Shown one piece after another: positions 9,547-19,275 of a stretch of DNA of 64,000 nt. The stretch comes from Kordia jejudonensis (GTDB lineage: Bacteria; Bacteroidota; Bacteroidia; Flavobacteriales; Flavobacteriaceae), in NCBI RefSeq assembly GCF_001005315.1, contig NZ_LBMG01000009.1, forward strand, positions 79,895 to 143,894. Reading direction: 5' to 3'. Each line of letters starts with the position of its first letter. Position 1 is the stretch's first letter. The notes beneath the pieces were generated by a model. That model did not search any database, was not told where the DNA came from, and worked only from the letters and a program-made list of their open reading frames with translations. The position numbers and the translations under genes are program-made.

Positions 9547-10851
9547 TTATTTTTTTCTGAAATATACCGTTACTGGCACTCCATTGAAATCAAAATTTTC
9601 TCGGAGTTTGTTTTCTATAAATCGTTTGTACGGATCGCGCACATATTGTGGCAAGTTGGCAAAGAAGGCAAATTGCGGATATGATGTTGGCAATTGTGTA
9701 CAGAATTTTATTTTTACGTATTTTCCTTTGTGTGCTGGCGGCGGCGTACGCTCAATGATGTCTAGCATAACGTCATTTAGCTTACTTGTCGGAATTCGGT
9801 TTGATCTGTTTTTGTACACTTGTACAGCCGTTTCAATAGCTTTGTATATACGTTGCTTCGTAAGCGCTGAGATAAATACAATTGGTACATCTGTAAACGG
9901 TTCTATTTGTTGGCGAATGTGCTTTTCAAATTCTTTTACCGTAGACGTTTCTTTTTCTACTAAATCCCACTTATTGACTAAGATGACAACACCTTTGTTA
10001 TTTTTTTCTGCTAACCAGAATATGTTTTGCACTTGCGAATCGAATCCACGTGTTGCATCAACCACTAATAAACATACATCACTGTGTTCTATAGCACGAA
10101 TGGATCGCATTACGGAATAAAATTCTAAATCTTCTTTTACTTTTGCTTTTCTACGAATTCCTGCGGTATCAACCAGATTAAATTCAAATCCAAAACGATT
10201 GTATTTTGTATCAATGGAATCACGTGTTGTTCCTGCAATATCGGTTACGATGTAGCGATCTTCTCCAATTAAGGCATTGATTAAGGATGATTTTCCAGCG
10301 TTTGGACGTCCTACAACGGCAAAACGTGGTAAGTTTTCTTCTTCTACTTCTTCCACTTCTGGCAACGCTTCTACCAACGCATCTAACAAATCTCCTGTTC
10401 CACTTCCGTTGATACTTGCAATTGGGAAATATTCACCTAAACCTAACGAATAGAATTCTGTAGCATCATGCAAACGATTGGCTGCATCTACTTTGTTGAC
10501 TACTAATAATACAGGTTTGTTCACTCTGCGAAGTAAGTTGGCTACTTCTTCGTCCATTCCTGTAACACCAGATTCTACGTCTACTACAAAAAGAATTGCA
10601 TCTGCTTCATCAATTGCCAATTCTACTTGTTTGTCAATTTCTGCTTCAAAGACATCATCACTTCCAATAACATATCCACCAGTATCAATTAGCGAAAATT
10701 CTTTTCCATTCCAATCAGATTTTCCGTAGTGTCTGTCTCTGGTCACACCACTTACGGCATCAACAATCGCTTCTCTACGTTTGATCATTCGATTAAATAA
10801 GGTTGATTTTCCAACATTTGGACGTCCAACTATGGCTACTATATTACTCAT
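9547..10851 (-). CDS. der: Ribosome-associated GTPase Der (EngA)
   Basis: 434 residues, the usual length. Two tandem G domains: G1 loops [12 protein letters not shown] (near the N-terminus) and [12 protein letters not shown] (~residue 180), with DTGG/DTAG G3 motifs and NKVD/NKWD G4 motifs. The C-terminus is KH-like ([18 protein letters not shown]). It is required for 50S subunit assembly in the cytoplasm. The GldM-N-like gene follows with no spacer. Confidence 0.97.
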   Translation of the reverse strand: MSNIVAIVGRPNVGKSTLFNRMIKRREAIVDAVSGVTRDRHYGKSDWNGKEFSLIDTGGYVIGSDDVFEAEIDKQVELAIDEADAILFVVDVESGVTGMDEEVANLLRRVNKPVLLVVNKVDAANRLHDATEFYSLGLGEYFPIASINGSGTGDLLDALVEALPEVEEVEEENLPRFAVVGRPNAGKSSLINALIGEDRYIVTDIAGTTRDSIDTKYNRFGFEFNLVDTAGIRRKAKVKEDLEFYSVMRSIRAIEHSDVCLLVVDATRGFDSQVQNIFWLAEKNNKGVVILVNKWDLVEKETSTVKEFEKHIRQQIEPFTDVPIVFISALTKQRIYKAIETAVQVYKNRSNRIPTSKLNDVMLDIIERTPPPAHKGKYVKIKFCTQLPTSYPQFAFFANLPQYVRDPYKRFIENKLRENFDFNGVPVTVYFRKK

Positions 10852-11011
10852 TTCGTTCTTTTTGTGCCTGCAAAGGTACGTTTTCTGTTTATTAGTAAAA
10901 AGTAATTTTGAGTAAGTCTTTTAGGAAGTTGGTTTTTTGAAATGATTTTACCATAAAATATACTTAAAAACTTGATTTCCTTAGCATTACCACTATACTT
11001 TGCACTATATA

Positions 11012-11665
11012 TTAGCTTTTATCTACAACCATGTATTCATCTAGATCTTCCAGTTTTCCAGAAAAAGGTGCGCCGCTTGTCAAATTGTCCCATAATTCAG
11101 AATTAAAAAGTGTTTCAGGCACTCCTTTTTTGAATGTGTAATAAGGCACGATAGCATTTCCCGTTTTTTTGATGCGCTCATCGTATATACCTGTGCGCTC
11201 TTCATTCATGATCGTAATGTATTCTATTTTGTTTTTGAGTTTTCGAATTCCTAAAAATTCCTGTCCACCAATTAAGGATAATTGACCTTCAAACTCAACA
11301 ATGAAATGGTTTCCTTCGTCATTGTAATTATTAATTTTCATGCAACGATCGATGTGTATTTCTGTAACTTCTACAATACCTGAATCCATTACTGTATATA
11401 AATTCTTGCTGTTTTTCGGATAGTTAAGTATGTCTTTTAGTTGTATCCATAACATCCAAATCATAAAGAAAGAAATGAGCAATATTGGAAGGAGCAACCA
11501 AAGAGAATAGAACGCATATATGATGCCTCCGAATATGATTAAAACACCTATTTTCACTAAGACAGATTGTATATTTTTTGATCGTTGTTTTTTAATGTAC
11601 GTAACTTTTTTGGCAAGTCTTTTTTTCTCTGCTTCGGTTAATGGTCTGCTGTAGTCTTTGATCAA
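11012..11665 (-). CDS. Hypothetical membrane protein
   Basis: 217 residues. A basic N-terminus (RLAKKVTYIKKQRSK) is followed by two adjacent membrane helices at ~36-80 (IGVLIIFGGIIYAFY; LLPILLISFFMIWML) and a ~130-residue soluble C-terminal domain, predicted cytoplasmic. No family recognised. It is monocistronic and transcribed divergently from the 11823 gene. Confidence 0.7.
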   Translation of the reverse strand: MIKDYSRPLTEAEKKRLAKKVTYIKKQRSKNIQSVLVKIGVLIIFGGIIYAFYSLWLLLPILLISFFMIWMLWIQLKDILNYPKNSKNLYTVMDSGIVEVTEIHIDRCMKINNYNDEGNHFIVEFEGQLSLIGGQEFLGIRKLKNKIEYITIMNEERTGIYDERIKKTGNAIVPYYTFKKGVPETLFNSELWDNLTSGAPFSGKLEDLDEYMVVDKS

Positions 11666-11756
11666 TTTCTTCGTTTTTTTACACTTTTAAAACTACATTA
11701 ATCTTCCTTAAAAACAAAATAGCGTGTATCGTTTTTAACTTATTGAAAGTGCTATG

Positions 11757-11800
11757 ATGACATTTATCAGTTTATATCTTATTGAAAAATAGTAGTATTG
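11757..11800 (+). promoter_or_regulatory. FNR-like box plus -7 box upstream of a membrane-protein gene
   Basis: ATGACATTTATCAG (11757-11770) is centred 33 bp upstream of the centre of TAGTATTG (11793-11800, one mismatch to TAnnTTTG). The geometry equals that at 8138 and 54016. Confidence 0.5.
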
Positions 11801-11822
11801 ATGATCTTAAAGGTAATCTGTA

Positions 11823-12317
11823 ATGAGTTTAGGTGAAGAAATTATATTACGTCCACGGTTTAAACGAACGCTTTCCGAGCATAACGAAATAATTCTGAAA
11901 CGTTTGGAAGATTCAAAAAATACACAAACTGATTTTGTTGTTTCCCGAATAGACAATCATGTTTTTATCCGAATTCCAAAACATAAACAGCATTTTTGGT
12001 CGCCGCAATTGCATGTGGAAGTAGATGAAATTGACGAACACAACTGTGAGTTGCACGGTTTATTTGGTCCAAGTCCGACGGTTTGGACATTTTTTATGTT
12101 TCTTCACTTTTTAGTGGTCTGTTTGTTTATCGGTTTTGGTATTTGGGCTTATACCAATGCTGTGTTGGGAAATACGTATGCGCTTCAAGTTGCGTTGATG
12201 ATTTTTATGGTTTTTGTCTGGTTTGTGTTGTATATTGGTGGTCGCATGGGAAAAGCTACGGGAAAACCTGAAATGATTGAATTGTATCAATTTTTGAATG
12301 CTACGATTGTTATGTGA
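11823..12317 (+). CDS. Conserved hypothetical membrane protein
   Basis: 164 residues. A soluble N-terminal ~85 residues (FVVSRIDNHVFIRIPKHKQHFWSPQLHVEV) is followed by two membrane helices (~93-118 and ~125-147) and a short tail. The LHGLFGPSPTVWTFFMF junction is typical of a conserved flavobacterial family whose function I do not know. An FNR-like box precedes it. Confidence 0.72.
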   Translation: MSLGEEIILRPRFKRTLSEHNEIILKRLEDSKNTQTDFVVSRIDNHVFIRIPKHKQHFWSPQLHVEVDEIDEHNCELHGLFGPSPTVWTFFMFLHFLVVCLFIGFGIWAYTNAVLGNTYALQVALMIFMVFVWFVLYIGGRMGKATGKPEMIELYQFLNATIVM

Positions 12318-12415
12318 TTTGCATTGTAAATTATTCAGAAGAATATTTTTTAAATATCATAAAGTTATACTGATTGTTCTACTACACTTGATGATCTTCA
12401 AATACATAATTATTT

Positions 12416-12633
12416 CCCAAATGCTAGCGCGAGTTTGCAACTCGTGAAGACATGCAAACTAGAATAGTTTTTCTTGTAAGATATTGAATCACACTTCGGT
12501 TTTTACTCAGCGTAAAAGTGTAACATGACGGTTTCTATTGTTAAGGCACGAGTTATAAACTCGCGTTAGCAGTGAAGATTTTAGCAAACACTTAAAAATT
12601 TATCGCTTTTTAGCTTCTCGACTGCGCTCGAAG
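12416..12633 (+). repeat. Palindromic repeat module, copy 1
   Basis: 218 bp, nearly identical to 12705-12936. It is bounded by inverted arms of the type GCTAGCGCGAGTTT...; each arm is itself a small hairpin around CGAGTTTATAACTCG. An internal hairpin CACTT...AAGTG and a terminal TCGACTGCGCTCGA palindrome are also present. There is no coding capacity. It looks like a REP/BIME or non-autonomous IS200/IS605-type element. Confidence 0.8.
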
Positions 12634-12704
12634 TTGTAAAGGTTAAGTAATTCGTTGACAAAAATACTTATTTTAAGTCATGCGAATAGATACCAATGAT
12701 TTGA

Positions 12705-12936
12705 CCCAAATGCTAGCGCGAGTTTATAACTCGTGAAGACATACAAACTAGAATAGTTTTTCTTGTGGGATATTGAATCACACTTCGGTTTTTACTCAGC
12801 GTAAAAGTGTAACATGACAGTTTCTATATCTAAAGTACTATTGTTAAGGCACGAGTTATAAACTCGCGCTAGCAGTGGAGATTTTAGTAAACGCTAGAAA
12901 ATTTATCGCTTTTTAGCTTCTCGACTGCGCTCGAAG
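12705..12936 (+). repeat. Palindromic repeat module, copy 2
   Basis: Direct repeat of 12416-12633. Arms 12712-12735 and 12850-12873 form a perfect 24-bp inverted repeat enclosing 114 bp. Relative to copy 1 there is a ~13-bp insertion before the right arm. Together the two copies fill most of the 650-bp gene-free stretch 12318-12968, in which I see nothing else. Confidence 0.8.
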
Positions 12937-12968
12937 GGACACTATTTTATAGTTGAAGATGAACTACA

Positions 12969-14462
12969 CTACTTTACTTCAAACAAGCTGATCGTTCCGC
13001 TGATTTCGTTTGAAACGACTAAGATGTTTTCGCCTGTTGGACTTTCATTTGCTGGAATTACAAATAATCCTTCTGGAGAAATGTCGCCTTTATGATTGAT
13101 CCACTCCAGAAAAATTGGTTGTTTAGGATTGGAAATGTCATACAACAATACGCCACTTGTACGCTCTAAACCAACAAAAAGCAAGGTTTTTCCATGGAAC
13201 TGCAAAGTCGCCAATGCTTCAGGTTCAGCGCCTTTGTCGTCACTTCGTGTATCATTTTGATTGAATGTTTTCGGATTGACTTGTGTCTGCTTGGCAATAT
13301 CATTTCCACTATCATACACTAAATTTCCATTGGTTTCCCAGATCGAAAATGAACGTCCGCCAAAAGCATACAATTCATCATAATCGCCATCAGTATCGAT
13401 ATCGCCACGAGTAGTTGTAATTTTGAGTCTGCCTAATTGTTCTTTTTGTTGTAATTTTTTTGCATTTGGAAATACGGTTGAATCGAGTTGTATTTCTGAA
13501 ACGCGTACTTCTTCGGAAAACCCTACATAATCTCTTGAATCGCCTTCGTTTGCCGTAATTAAATAAGTTACATCTTTTATAGTGACATGAGTAATAGCAT
13601 CTGGCAAGTAGAAAGCTTTCAAATGTGCCCAAGTATTGAATTGTATTTTCCCATCTTGATCACTTACATCAAAAGCATTTTTAGCCAAACTTACATCTTT
13701 TACACCTAATGGAAATATGTTATTGATTTTTGCAGTTGCAATATCAATTTCGGCAATCGCATTATTTTCTTGCAAAACTACCCAAGCTATTTTTTCGTCT
13801 TTGGAAATTGTAAGGTATTCTGGTTCTACATCTTTTGAAAAATTGGTATTTTTACCAAAACTTCGCATTCCTTTTGCTTTCAAAGCTTTCAGTTGTGCAT
13901 CATCCACTTCAAATTCTACCGTCGTTACCGAATCATTTTTTGTATTAAAAATTGTTACGGAACCTTTCGGATCTATTTCATATGAATCATTTGGTTCGCC
14001 TTCATTTGCCGTTAGAATGTAAGTTCCATTGGATGAAAAATCAACCATATCGGGCAACGCACCTGTGGCGTAAGTTGTAATTTCTACTAAGTTCTCTGTA
14101 TCGAATATAGCAACTGTTCCGTTTTCTTGACGCTTGGTATTTTCAATTGCCATTGCCAATTTACCATGAGAAACTGCTACACTATTTACATTTCCGCCAT
14201 ACGGTGTAATGCTTATTTCCTTTACTTTTTTAGGTTGATGTACGTTTGAAATATCGTAGACTAAAACCGCATCAAACAATGTACTTGCGGTAAATAAACG
14301 CTTTGTTTTGGCACAATAAGCGCTAATTTCAACAGCATTCATATCGCCAACTTTAATTGTATTGATATGTGTTACCTGAATATTTTCAGTCGTCTCTTTT
14401 GAAGGTTTTGAAGAACAACCAAGTATCAAAAGTGTAAAAAACAGACCAAATACGTTACGCAT
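12969..14462 (-). CDS. Choice-of-anchor I family lipoprotein
   Basis: 497 residues. A lipoprotein signal (LLILGCSS, Cys at ~16) precedes a beta-propeller-like body. It carries the signature of the choice-of-anchor I / esterase-like family: TANEGEPNDSYEIDPKG, TANEGDSRDY, and GRSFSIWETNGNLVYDSG near the C-terminus. It is probably anchored in the outer or inner membrane facing the periplasm or surface. Substrate unknown; some relatives are annotated as phosphatase- or phytase-like. It starts 6 bp after the era stop codon, so it is likely co-transcribed with era. Confidence 0.85.
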   Translation of the reverse strand: MRNVFGLFFTLLILGCSSKPSKETTENIQVTHINTIKVGDMNAVEISAYCAKTKRLFTASTLFDAVLVYDISNVHQPKKVKEISITPYGGNVNSVAVSHGKLAMAIENTKRQENGTVAIFDTENLVEITTYATGALPDMVDFSSNGTYILTANEGEPNDSYEIDPKGSVTIFNTKNDSVTTVEFEVDDAQLKALKAKGMRSFGKNTNFSKDVEPEYLTISKDEKIAWVVLQENNAIAEIDIATAKINNIFPLGVKDVSLAKNAFDVSDQDGKIQFNTWAHLKAFYLPDAITHVTIKDVTYLITANEGDSRDYVGFSEEVRVSEIQLDSTVFPNAKKLQQKEQLGRLKITTTRGDIDTDGDYDELYAFGGRSFSIWETNGNLVYDSGNDIAKQTQVNPKTFNQNDTRSDDKGAEPEALATLQFHGKTLLFVGLERTSGVLLYDISNPKQPIFLEWINHKGDISPEGLFVIPANESPTGENILVVSNEISGTISLFEVK

Positions 14463-14468
14463 ATGTAA

Positions 14469-15353
14469 TTACTTATTATTATACCCAAAACGACGTAATT
14501 GCTTTGCATTGCTGCGCCAATTTTTATTAACTTTTACATACAATTCAATATGAATTTGCTTTCCAAAAAACTGCTCTAAGTCTTTACGCGCCTGAATTCC
14601 TACGGTTTTTAACGCATTTCCTTTGTGTCCAATAATAATTCCTTTTTGTGTTTCACGCTCAACCATAATAACCGAACGAATACGGATGATGTTTTCTTCT
14701 TCAAAAAATTCTTCAGTTTCTACTTCTACCGCGTATGGAATTTCTTTTTTGTAGTTGACTAATATTTTCTCACGAATGGCTTCATTGACAAAAAATCGTT
14801 CGGGTTTATCCGTCAATTGATCTTTTGGATAAAATGCTGGCGAAGCTGGTAACAGTTCTATAATTCTTGCAAATACTTGTGGAACATTGAAGTTTTCCAA
14901 AGCGGAAATTGGATATATTTCTGCGGTTGGCACTTTTTCGCGCCACAATTCCATTTGTTCTTCAAGTTCTTCTTGTGAAGATTTATCAATTTTATTCAAC
15001 AGTAACAATACTGGAATTTCAGAGTTGATGATTTTTTTAAAAAATGCTTCATCTTTTAGACTCTTTTCGCCAATTTCAACCATGTAAATCAATACATCTG
15101 CATCTTCAAAAGCCGATTTTACAAAATCCATCATTGATGATTGCAATTCGTACGCTGGTTTTATAATTCCTGGCGTATCCGACAAAATAACTTGAAAGTC
15201 GTCTCCATTGACAATTCCTAAAATTCGGTGGCGTGTTGTTTGTGCTTTCGACGTGATGATCGAGAGTTTTTCTCCGATAAAGGCGTTCATTAATGTTGAT
15301 TTCCCAACATTTGGGTTTCCGATAATATTTACAAATCCTGCTTTATGTGTCAT
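14469..15353 (-). CDS. era: GTPase Era
   Basis: 294 residues from the ATG at 15353, giving the canonical MTHKAGFVNIIGNPNVGKST start; an ATG 27 bp upstream adds only an unlikely leader. G1 GNPNVGKST, G2 region KAQTTRH, G3 DTPG and G4 NKID are all present. The C-terminal KH domain carries IIGHKGNALKTVG. Role: 16S rRNA processing and 30S maturation at the membrane. Confidence 0.96.
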   Translation of the reverse strand: MTHKAGFVNIIGNPNVGKSTLMNAFIGEKLSIITSKAQTTRHRILGIVNGDDFQVILSDTPGIIKPAYELQSSMMDFVKSAFEDADVLIYMVEIGEKSLKDEAFFKKIINSEIPVLLLLNKIDKSSQEELEEQMELWREKVPTAEIYPISALENFNVPQVFARIIELLPASPAFYPKDQLTDKPERFFVNEAIREKILVNYKKEIPYAVEVETEEFFEEENIIRIRSVIMVERETQKGIIIGHKGNALKTVGIQARKDLEQFFGKQIHIELYVKVNKNWRSNAKQLRRFGYNNK

Positions 15354-15551
15354 GTATTTTATGGTCATCAAACGTATCAATTTGCACTATTGCACTACAT
15401 ACGCTTGTCATTCGTGGACAAAAATACGTATTATTTCAGAATATAAATACGCTTAACCATTTTAAAACAACTGTATTTTCGGGCTTTTCAAAGTATTACT
15501 CACTGCGACTAGTACATTTTTTTGAAAAAAAACAGTTAAACTTTTATTTTT

Positions 15552-15574
15552 TAATAGTAATACTATTATATTTG
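15552..15574 (+). promoter_or_regulatory. Promoter and palindromic operator of the TetR-type gene
   Basis: A perfect 17-bp palindrome TAATAGTAATACTATTA (15552-15568) overlaps a -7 box TATATTTG (15567-15574). The placement suits repression by the TetR-type protein encoded immediately downstream. Confidence 0.6.
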
Positions 15575-15585
15575 TTATGATTCGT

Positions 15586-16257
15586 ATGGAGGAGCTACAA
15601 ATACATATTGTTATTAGTGAGGAACTTTACACCAAAAATCCGGAGTCTTCGGAATTAGGAAAAAAGATTGTATCACGTAGTATAGAAATGATTGATGAAT
15701 TAGGATTTGAATCGTTTACGTTCAAAAAGTTAGGACAGTCAATTGGTTCTAACGAAAGTTCTATTTATCGCTATTTTGAAAGCAAACACATGCTTTTATT
15801 ATATTTGAATTGCTGGTATTGGAGTTGGGTTGAATATAAGTTGGTTTTTGCAACCGCTAATGTACAATCGAAAGAAGAAAAACTTTCTGCAGCCATTAAT
15901 ATTTTGACTCGTAAAGTAGATGTTGACAATTCATTTTCATACATCAACGAAGTGATTTTAAATAGAATTATCATTGCCGAATCTTCTAAAGCGTATCATA
16001 CCAAAGATGTAGATTTAGAAAATGAGAAAGGTTATTATAAAGTATATAAACGTGTTGTACAACGTGTAAGCAATATTGTGACAGAAATTGATTCAAGTTT
16101 TGAATTTCCTCACATGCTCATTTCAACAGTTATTGAAGGCGCACACAAACAACGCTATTTTTCAGAACATTTACCATCGTTAACAGATGTAAAAGAAGGT
16201 AGAGATACGATTGTAAAATTTTACACGGATTTAGTTTTTAAAGTATTGAAAAAATAA
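15586..16257 (+). CDS. TetR/AcrR-family transcriptional regulator
   Basis: 223 residues from the ATG at 15586. An in-frame ATG at 15577 exists but would lie at or before the predicted transcript start, given the -7 box ending at 15574. The helix-turn-helix is at the N-terminus (FTFKKLGQSIGSNESSIYRYF), and the ligand-binding domain is all-helical. It probably represses its own promoter through the overlapping palindrome. It is translationally coupled (TAATG) to the next gene and lies just upstream of the SulP-carbonic anhydrase operon, which it may also control (inference). Confidence 0.85.
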   Translation: MEELQIHIVISEELYTKNPESSELGKKIVSRSIEMIDELGFESFTFKKLGQSIGSNESSIYRYFESKHMLLLYLNCWYWSWVEYKLVFATANVQSKEEKLSAAINILTRKVDVDNSFSYINEVILNRIIIAESSKAYHTKDVDLENEKGYYKVYKRVVQRVSNIVTEIDSSFEFPHMLISTVIEGAHKQRYFSEHLPSLTDVKEGRDTIVKFYTDLVFKVLKK

Positions 16258-16586
16258 TGCAGTATAAAGATTCACATACATTCCAAATGCTAAAGCAAAT
16301 TTCGTTTGCCTTGGTACTTATTGTGATGATTTTACAGCCGATATCGCAAGCATTTTCATCATTTTCTGATGTTAATTATGAATTGGTTGACATGGATTGG
16401 GAAGATGATACGGATAAGGAAGAAACCGAAGATACTATTGAAGAAGACGAAAAAGTTAGACCGTATGCAACTCATTTTATGGTGGCAAACTCGGATCTTT
16501 CCAAACATACAACGCCTTTTTACAGATTACAAGTAGATGCTTCTTTGAGCATTGAAATTTTGATTCCGCCTCCAGAATTTATTTAA
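16257..16586 (+). CDS. Small hypothetical secreted or membrane-anchored protein
   Basis: 109 residues. Its ATG overlaps the stop of the TetR gene (TAATG). A hydrophobic N-terminal segment (ISFALVLIVMILQPISQAF) may be a signal or anchor. It is followed by a strongly acidic stretch (~45-70, Asp/Glu-rich) and a short C-terminus ending in PPPEFI. No family recognised. Coupling suggests a role linked to the regulator. Confidence 0.65.
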   Translation: MQYKDSHTFQMLKQISFALVLIVMILQPISQAFSSFSDVNYELVDMDWEDDTDKEETEDTIEEDEKVRPYATHFMVANSDLSKHTTPFYRLQVDASLSIEILIPPPEFI

Positions 16587-16602
16587 AATACAACTCACCA
16601 TA

Positions 16603-16627
16603 CACGTGCCTCATCACTCTGCACGTG
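16603..16627 (+). promoter_or_regulatory. Inverted repeat in the SulP upstream region
   Basis: CACGTGC (16603-16609) and GCACGTG (16621-16627) form a 7-bp inverted repeat with an 11-bp spacer. It lies between the small secreted gene and SulP. It could be a weak terminator or an operator. Confidence 0.3.
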
Positions 16628-16763
16628 AAGGATTATTTTCCACTCATCACACTATCGGAGAATTTTTCTTTACATATAATATCAAACAAAATTAGCTAAC
16701 ATCGAATTGAAATTACACAAACTGTGAGTTGTCATTTCAGTTCAAAAAAACATTTTTACTATC

Positions 16764-18359
16764 ATGAATAGTTCGAACCCATTCAAAAATTTTAAGTCGG
16801 ATATCCCCGCAAGTATTGTCGTTTTCTTCGTTGCACTTCCACTCTGTTTAGGGATAGCCTTAGCCAGTGGCGCACCACTTTTTTCAGGTTTAATTGCTGG
16901 AATTATTGGTGGAATTGTCGTTGGAGCATTTAGCGGATCGCAAGTTGGTGTCAGTGGACCAGCCGCAGGTTTGGCCGTAATCGTATTAACCGCAATTACT
17001 ACACTTGGCGGTTATGAAAACTTCTTAGTTGCCGTCGTTATTGGTGGTGTCATTCAAATTATATTTGGCGTTTTGCGCTTCGGAATCATTGGGTATTTCT
17101 TCCCATCTTCCGTAATTAAAGGAATGCTCACAGGAATCGGTATCATTATTATTTTAAAACAAATTCCACACTTTTTCGGATACGACGCAGATCCAGAAGG
17201 TGATTTTGCTTTTTTACAAGTAGACGGAGAGAATACATTTTCCGAAATTTTTAATACTATAAATTATATCAGTCCTGGCGCAACTATTATTGCCATTGTT
17301 GGTTTAGCTGTTTTAATTCTTTGGAATACTGTTTTATCTAAAAAAGGAAAAATATTTAAGTTAATTCAAGGACCGCTGGTTGCTGTAGCTTTAGGAATTA
17401 TCTATTTCGCAGTTACAAAAGGGAATGATACCTTCGGAATTTCTGCGGAGCATTTGGTAAAAGTACCAGTTCCAGACAGTTTTGATTCTTTTCTAGGACA
17501 ATTCAGTTTCCCGAATTTTGGCGCCATTAAAGATCCTGCCATTTGGATAACAGGTGTTACCATAGCAGTTGTAGCCAGTTTGGAAACTTTGTTATGTGTA
17601 GAAGCAACGGATAAATTAGATCCAATGAAACGTGTAACACCGACAAACAAAGAATTATTAGCACAAGGAACAGGAAATATTCTTTCTGGATTAATTGGTG
17701 GATTGCCAATTACACAGGTAATTGTAAGAAGTTCTGCCAACATTCAATCAGGTGGAAAAACAAAAATGGCGGCTATTATTCACGGTTTCTTATTATTGAT
17801 TTCTGTGGTTTTAATTCCGACATTACTAAACATGATTCCACTTTCAGTATTGGCAGCAGTATTACTAATTGTAGGATACAAATTGGCAAAACCAACCGTA
17901 TTTAAAAAGATGTTCCTAGCAGGATGGAAACAATTTGTTCCGTTCATGGTTACGATTTTAGGAATTGTATTTATCGATTTATTATGGGGAATTGGATTAG
18001 GTCTTGCCGTTGGAATTATAGTAATTTTAATTAAAAGTTTCCAAAATTCACACTTCTTGCATATTGAAGATAAAAGTAACGGAAAACATAAAATAAAAAT
18101 GACGCTTGCTGAAGAAGTAACCTTCTTCAATAAAGGTGCTATTTTAAAAGAATTAGACAACTTACCAAGAGATACTTTCTTAGAATTGGATGTGCGTAAA
18201 ACACGTTTCTTGGACAATGATATTATTGAAATACTGGAAGACTTCTCAGAAAAAGCACGTAACAGAAACATTGACATTAAGTTAATTTCTGAACGCGGAA
18301 CTGTAGAAAACCCAAAGAGTTTTATTGAGTTTTTTCAACTCAGACCAAAAAGTGCCTAA
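16764..18359 (+). CDS. SulP-family anion transporter (probable bicarbonate transporter)
   Basis: 531 residues. The SulP core has ~12-14 membrane helices from the N-terminus (PASIVVFFVALPLCLGIALASGAP; GVSGPAAGLAVIV) to ~430. A C-terminal STAS domain follows at ~440-525 (EVTFFNKGAILKELD; LDVRKTRFLDNDIIEIL). Grouping with a universal stress protein and a beta-carbonic anhydrase argues for Na/HCO3 or HCO3 uptake, as for BicA-type proteins, rather than sulfate. Inner membrane. Confidence 0.92.
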   Translation: MNSSNPFKNFKSDIPASIVVFFVALPLCLGIALASGAPLFSGLIAGIIGGIVVGAFSGSQVGVSGPAAGLAVIVLTAITTLGGYENFLVAVVIGGVIQIIFGVLRFGIIGYFFPSSVIKGMLTGIGIIIILKQIPHFFGYDADPEGDFAFLQVDGENTFSEIFNTINYISPGATIIAIVGLAVLILWNTVLSKKGKIFKLIQGPLVAVALGIIYFAVTKGNDTFGISAEHLVKVPVPDSFDSFLGQFSFPNFGAIKDPAIWITGVTIAVVASLETLLCVEATDKLDPMKRVTPTNKELLAQGTGNILSGLIGGLPITQVIVRSSANIQSGGKTKMAAIIHGFLLLISVVLIPTLLNMIPLSVLAAVLLIVGYKLAKPTVFKKMFLAGWKQFVPFMVTILGIVFIDLLWGIGLGLAVGIIVILIKSFQNSHFLHIEDKSNGKHKIKMTLAEEVTFFNKGAILKELDNLPRDTFLELDVRKTRFLDNDIIEILEDFSEKARNRNIDIKLISERGTVENPKSFIEFFQLRPKSA

Positions 18360-18386
18360 GATTTTTAACCATTAAAATTTAGCATT

Positions 18387-19214
18387 ATGAACAACCCAAC
18401 ATTTAAATTACTTGTTTTAACCGATCTATCTAAATCGGCTGCAAAAGCCTTAGATAACGCTGTAAATCTTGCCAAGATTATCAACGGAAGTATTGACGTT
18501 TTTCATGTATTGAAACCTTCTGATATTGCCGAATATGAAAATCAATATTCAGCGATGCGAACTATTGATGAAGAACGCTACAACACAAAAAATAAGTTAA
18601 AAACGTTGGTTCGAGAGATTTCAAAACGAGAAAACATACAAATACAAGCTAGTTTTCGTTTGGGAAACTTGAAAAGTGAAGTGCTCGAAGAAATTGAAAA
18701 TGCAAAACCAGATATTATTGTATTGGGAAAACGTCCGCCAAGAATTTTTAACTTTTTAGGAGATAGTTTTACAAAATTTATCTTGAAGAATTTTAATGGT
18801 TCTGTACTAATTTCAGGCAAAAATACTGCAATACGTACCACAGAAACCATGTCACTTGGCTTGCTAAACACGACTACGGCAGATTTACCGCAAGGTATTA
18901 CAACAGCATTGCGAAGACGTATTAAAAAACCGATTCGACAGTTTTTTGTACGCAATGCTTCAGAAGAAAACACACCTGAAACAGTATCAAAAGCAGAAAA
19001 CGTGATAACTTTCGAGTTTGAAAATAGTTCGAACGCCATAGATAATGTTGCAACCTATGTTTCCAAAAATAATATTGGATTATTGTGTGTAAATAGACAT
19101 GCAAAGAAAAATTCACGCTTCAAAAATATTACCTCAAATATAAAAGAAGCCATTCATAAAATAAATGTACCAATTTTGATTGTAAAGAATTCATCAACTA
19201 TACAATTACAATAA
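18387..19214 (+). CDS. Tandem universal stress protein (UspA family)
   Basis: 275 residues: two Usp-like halves, the first with FKLLVLTDLSKSAAKALDNAVNLAK and IIVLGKRPPRIFNFLGDSFTKFIL, the second more divergent and ending in INVPILIVKN. Cytoplasmic. It lies 27 bp after SulP and before carbonic anhydrase, so it probably belongs to the same transcript. It may adjust transporter activity in response to nucleotide (inference). Confidence 0.85.
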   Translation: MNNPTFKLLVLTDLSKSAAKALDNAVNLAKIINGSIDVFHVLKPSDIAEYENQYSAMRTIDEERYNTKNKLKTLVREISKRENIQIQASFRLGNLKSEVLEEIENAKPDIIVLGKRPPRIFNFLGDSFTKFILKNFNGSVLISGKNTAIRTTETMSLGLLNTTTADLPQGITTALRRRIKKPIRQFFVRNASEENTPETVSKAENVITFEFENSSNAIDNVATYVSKNNIGLLCVNRHAKKNSRFKNITSNIKEAIHKINVPILIVKNSSTIQLQ

Positions 19215-19275
19215 CAAACGGTACACATTAACTATAAATATTAATAACAAAAAAACTAGAATTAAACAAAGCTAT

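Noticed and set aside
9335..10120. 261-codon open frame on the + strand
   Set aside because: It lies antisense to der and the GldM-N-like gene; its translation has no recognisable domain and the opposite strand encodes an unmistakable GTPase.
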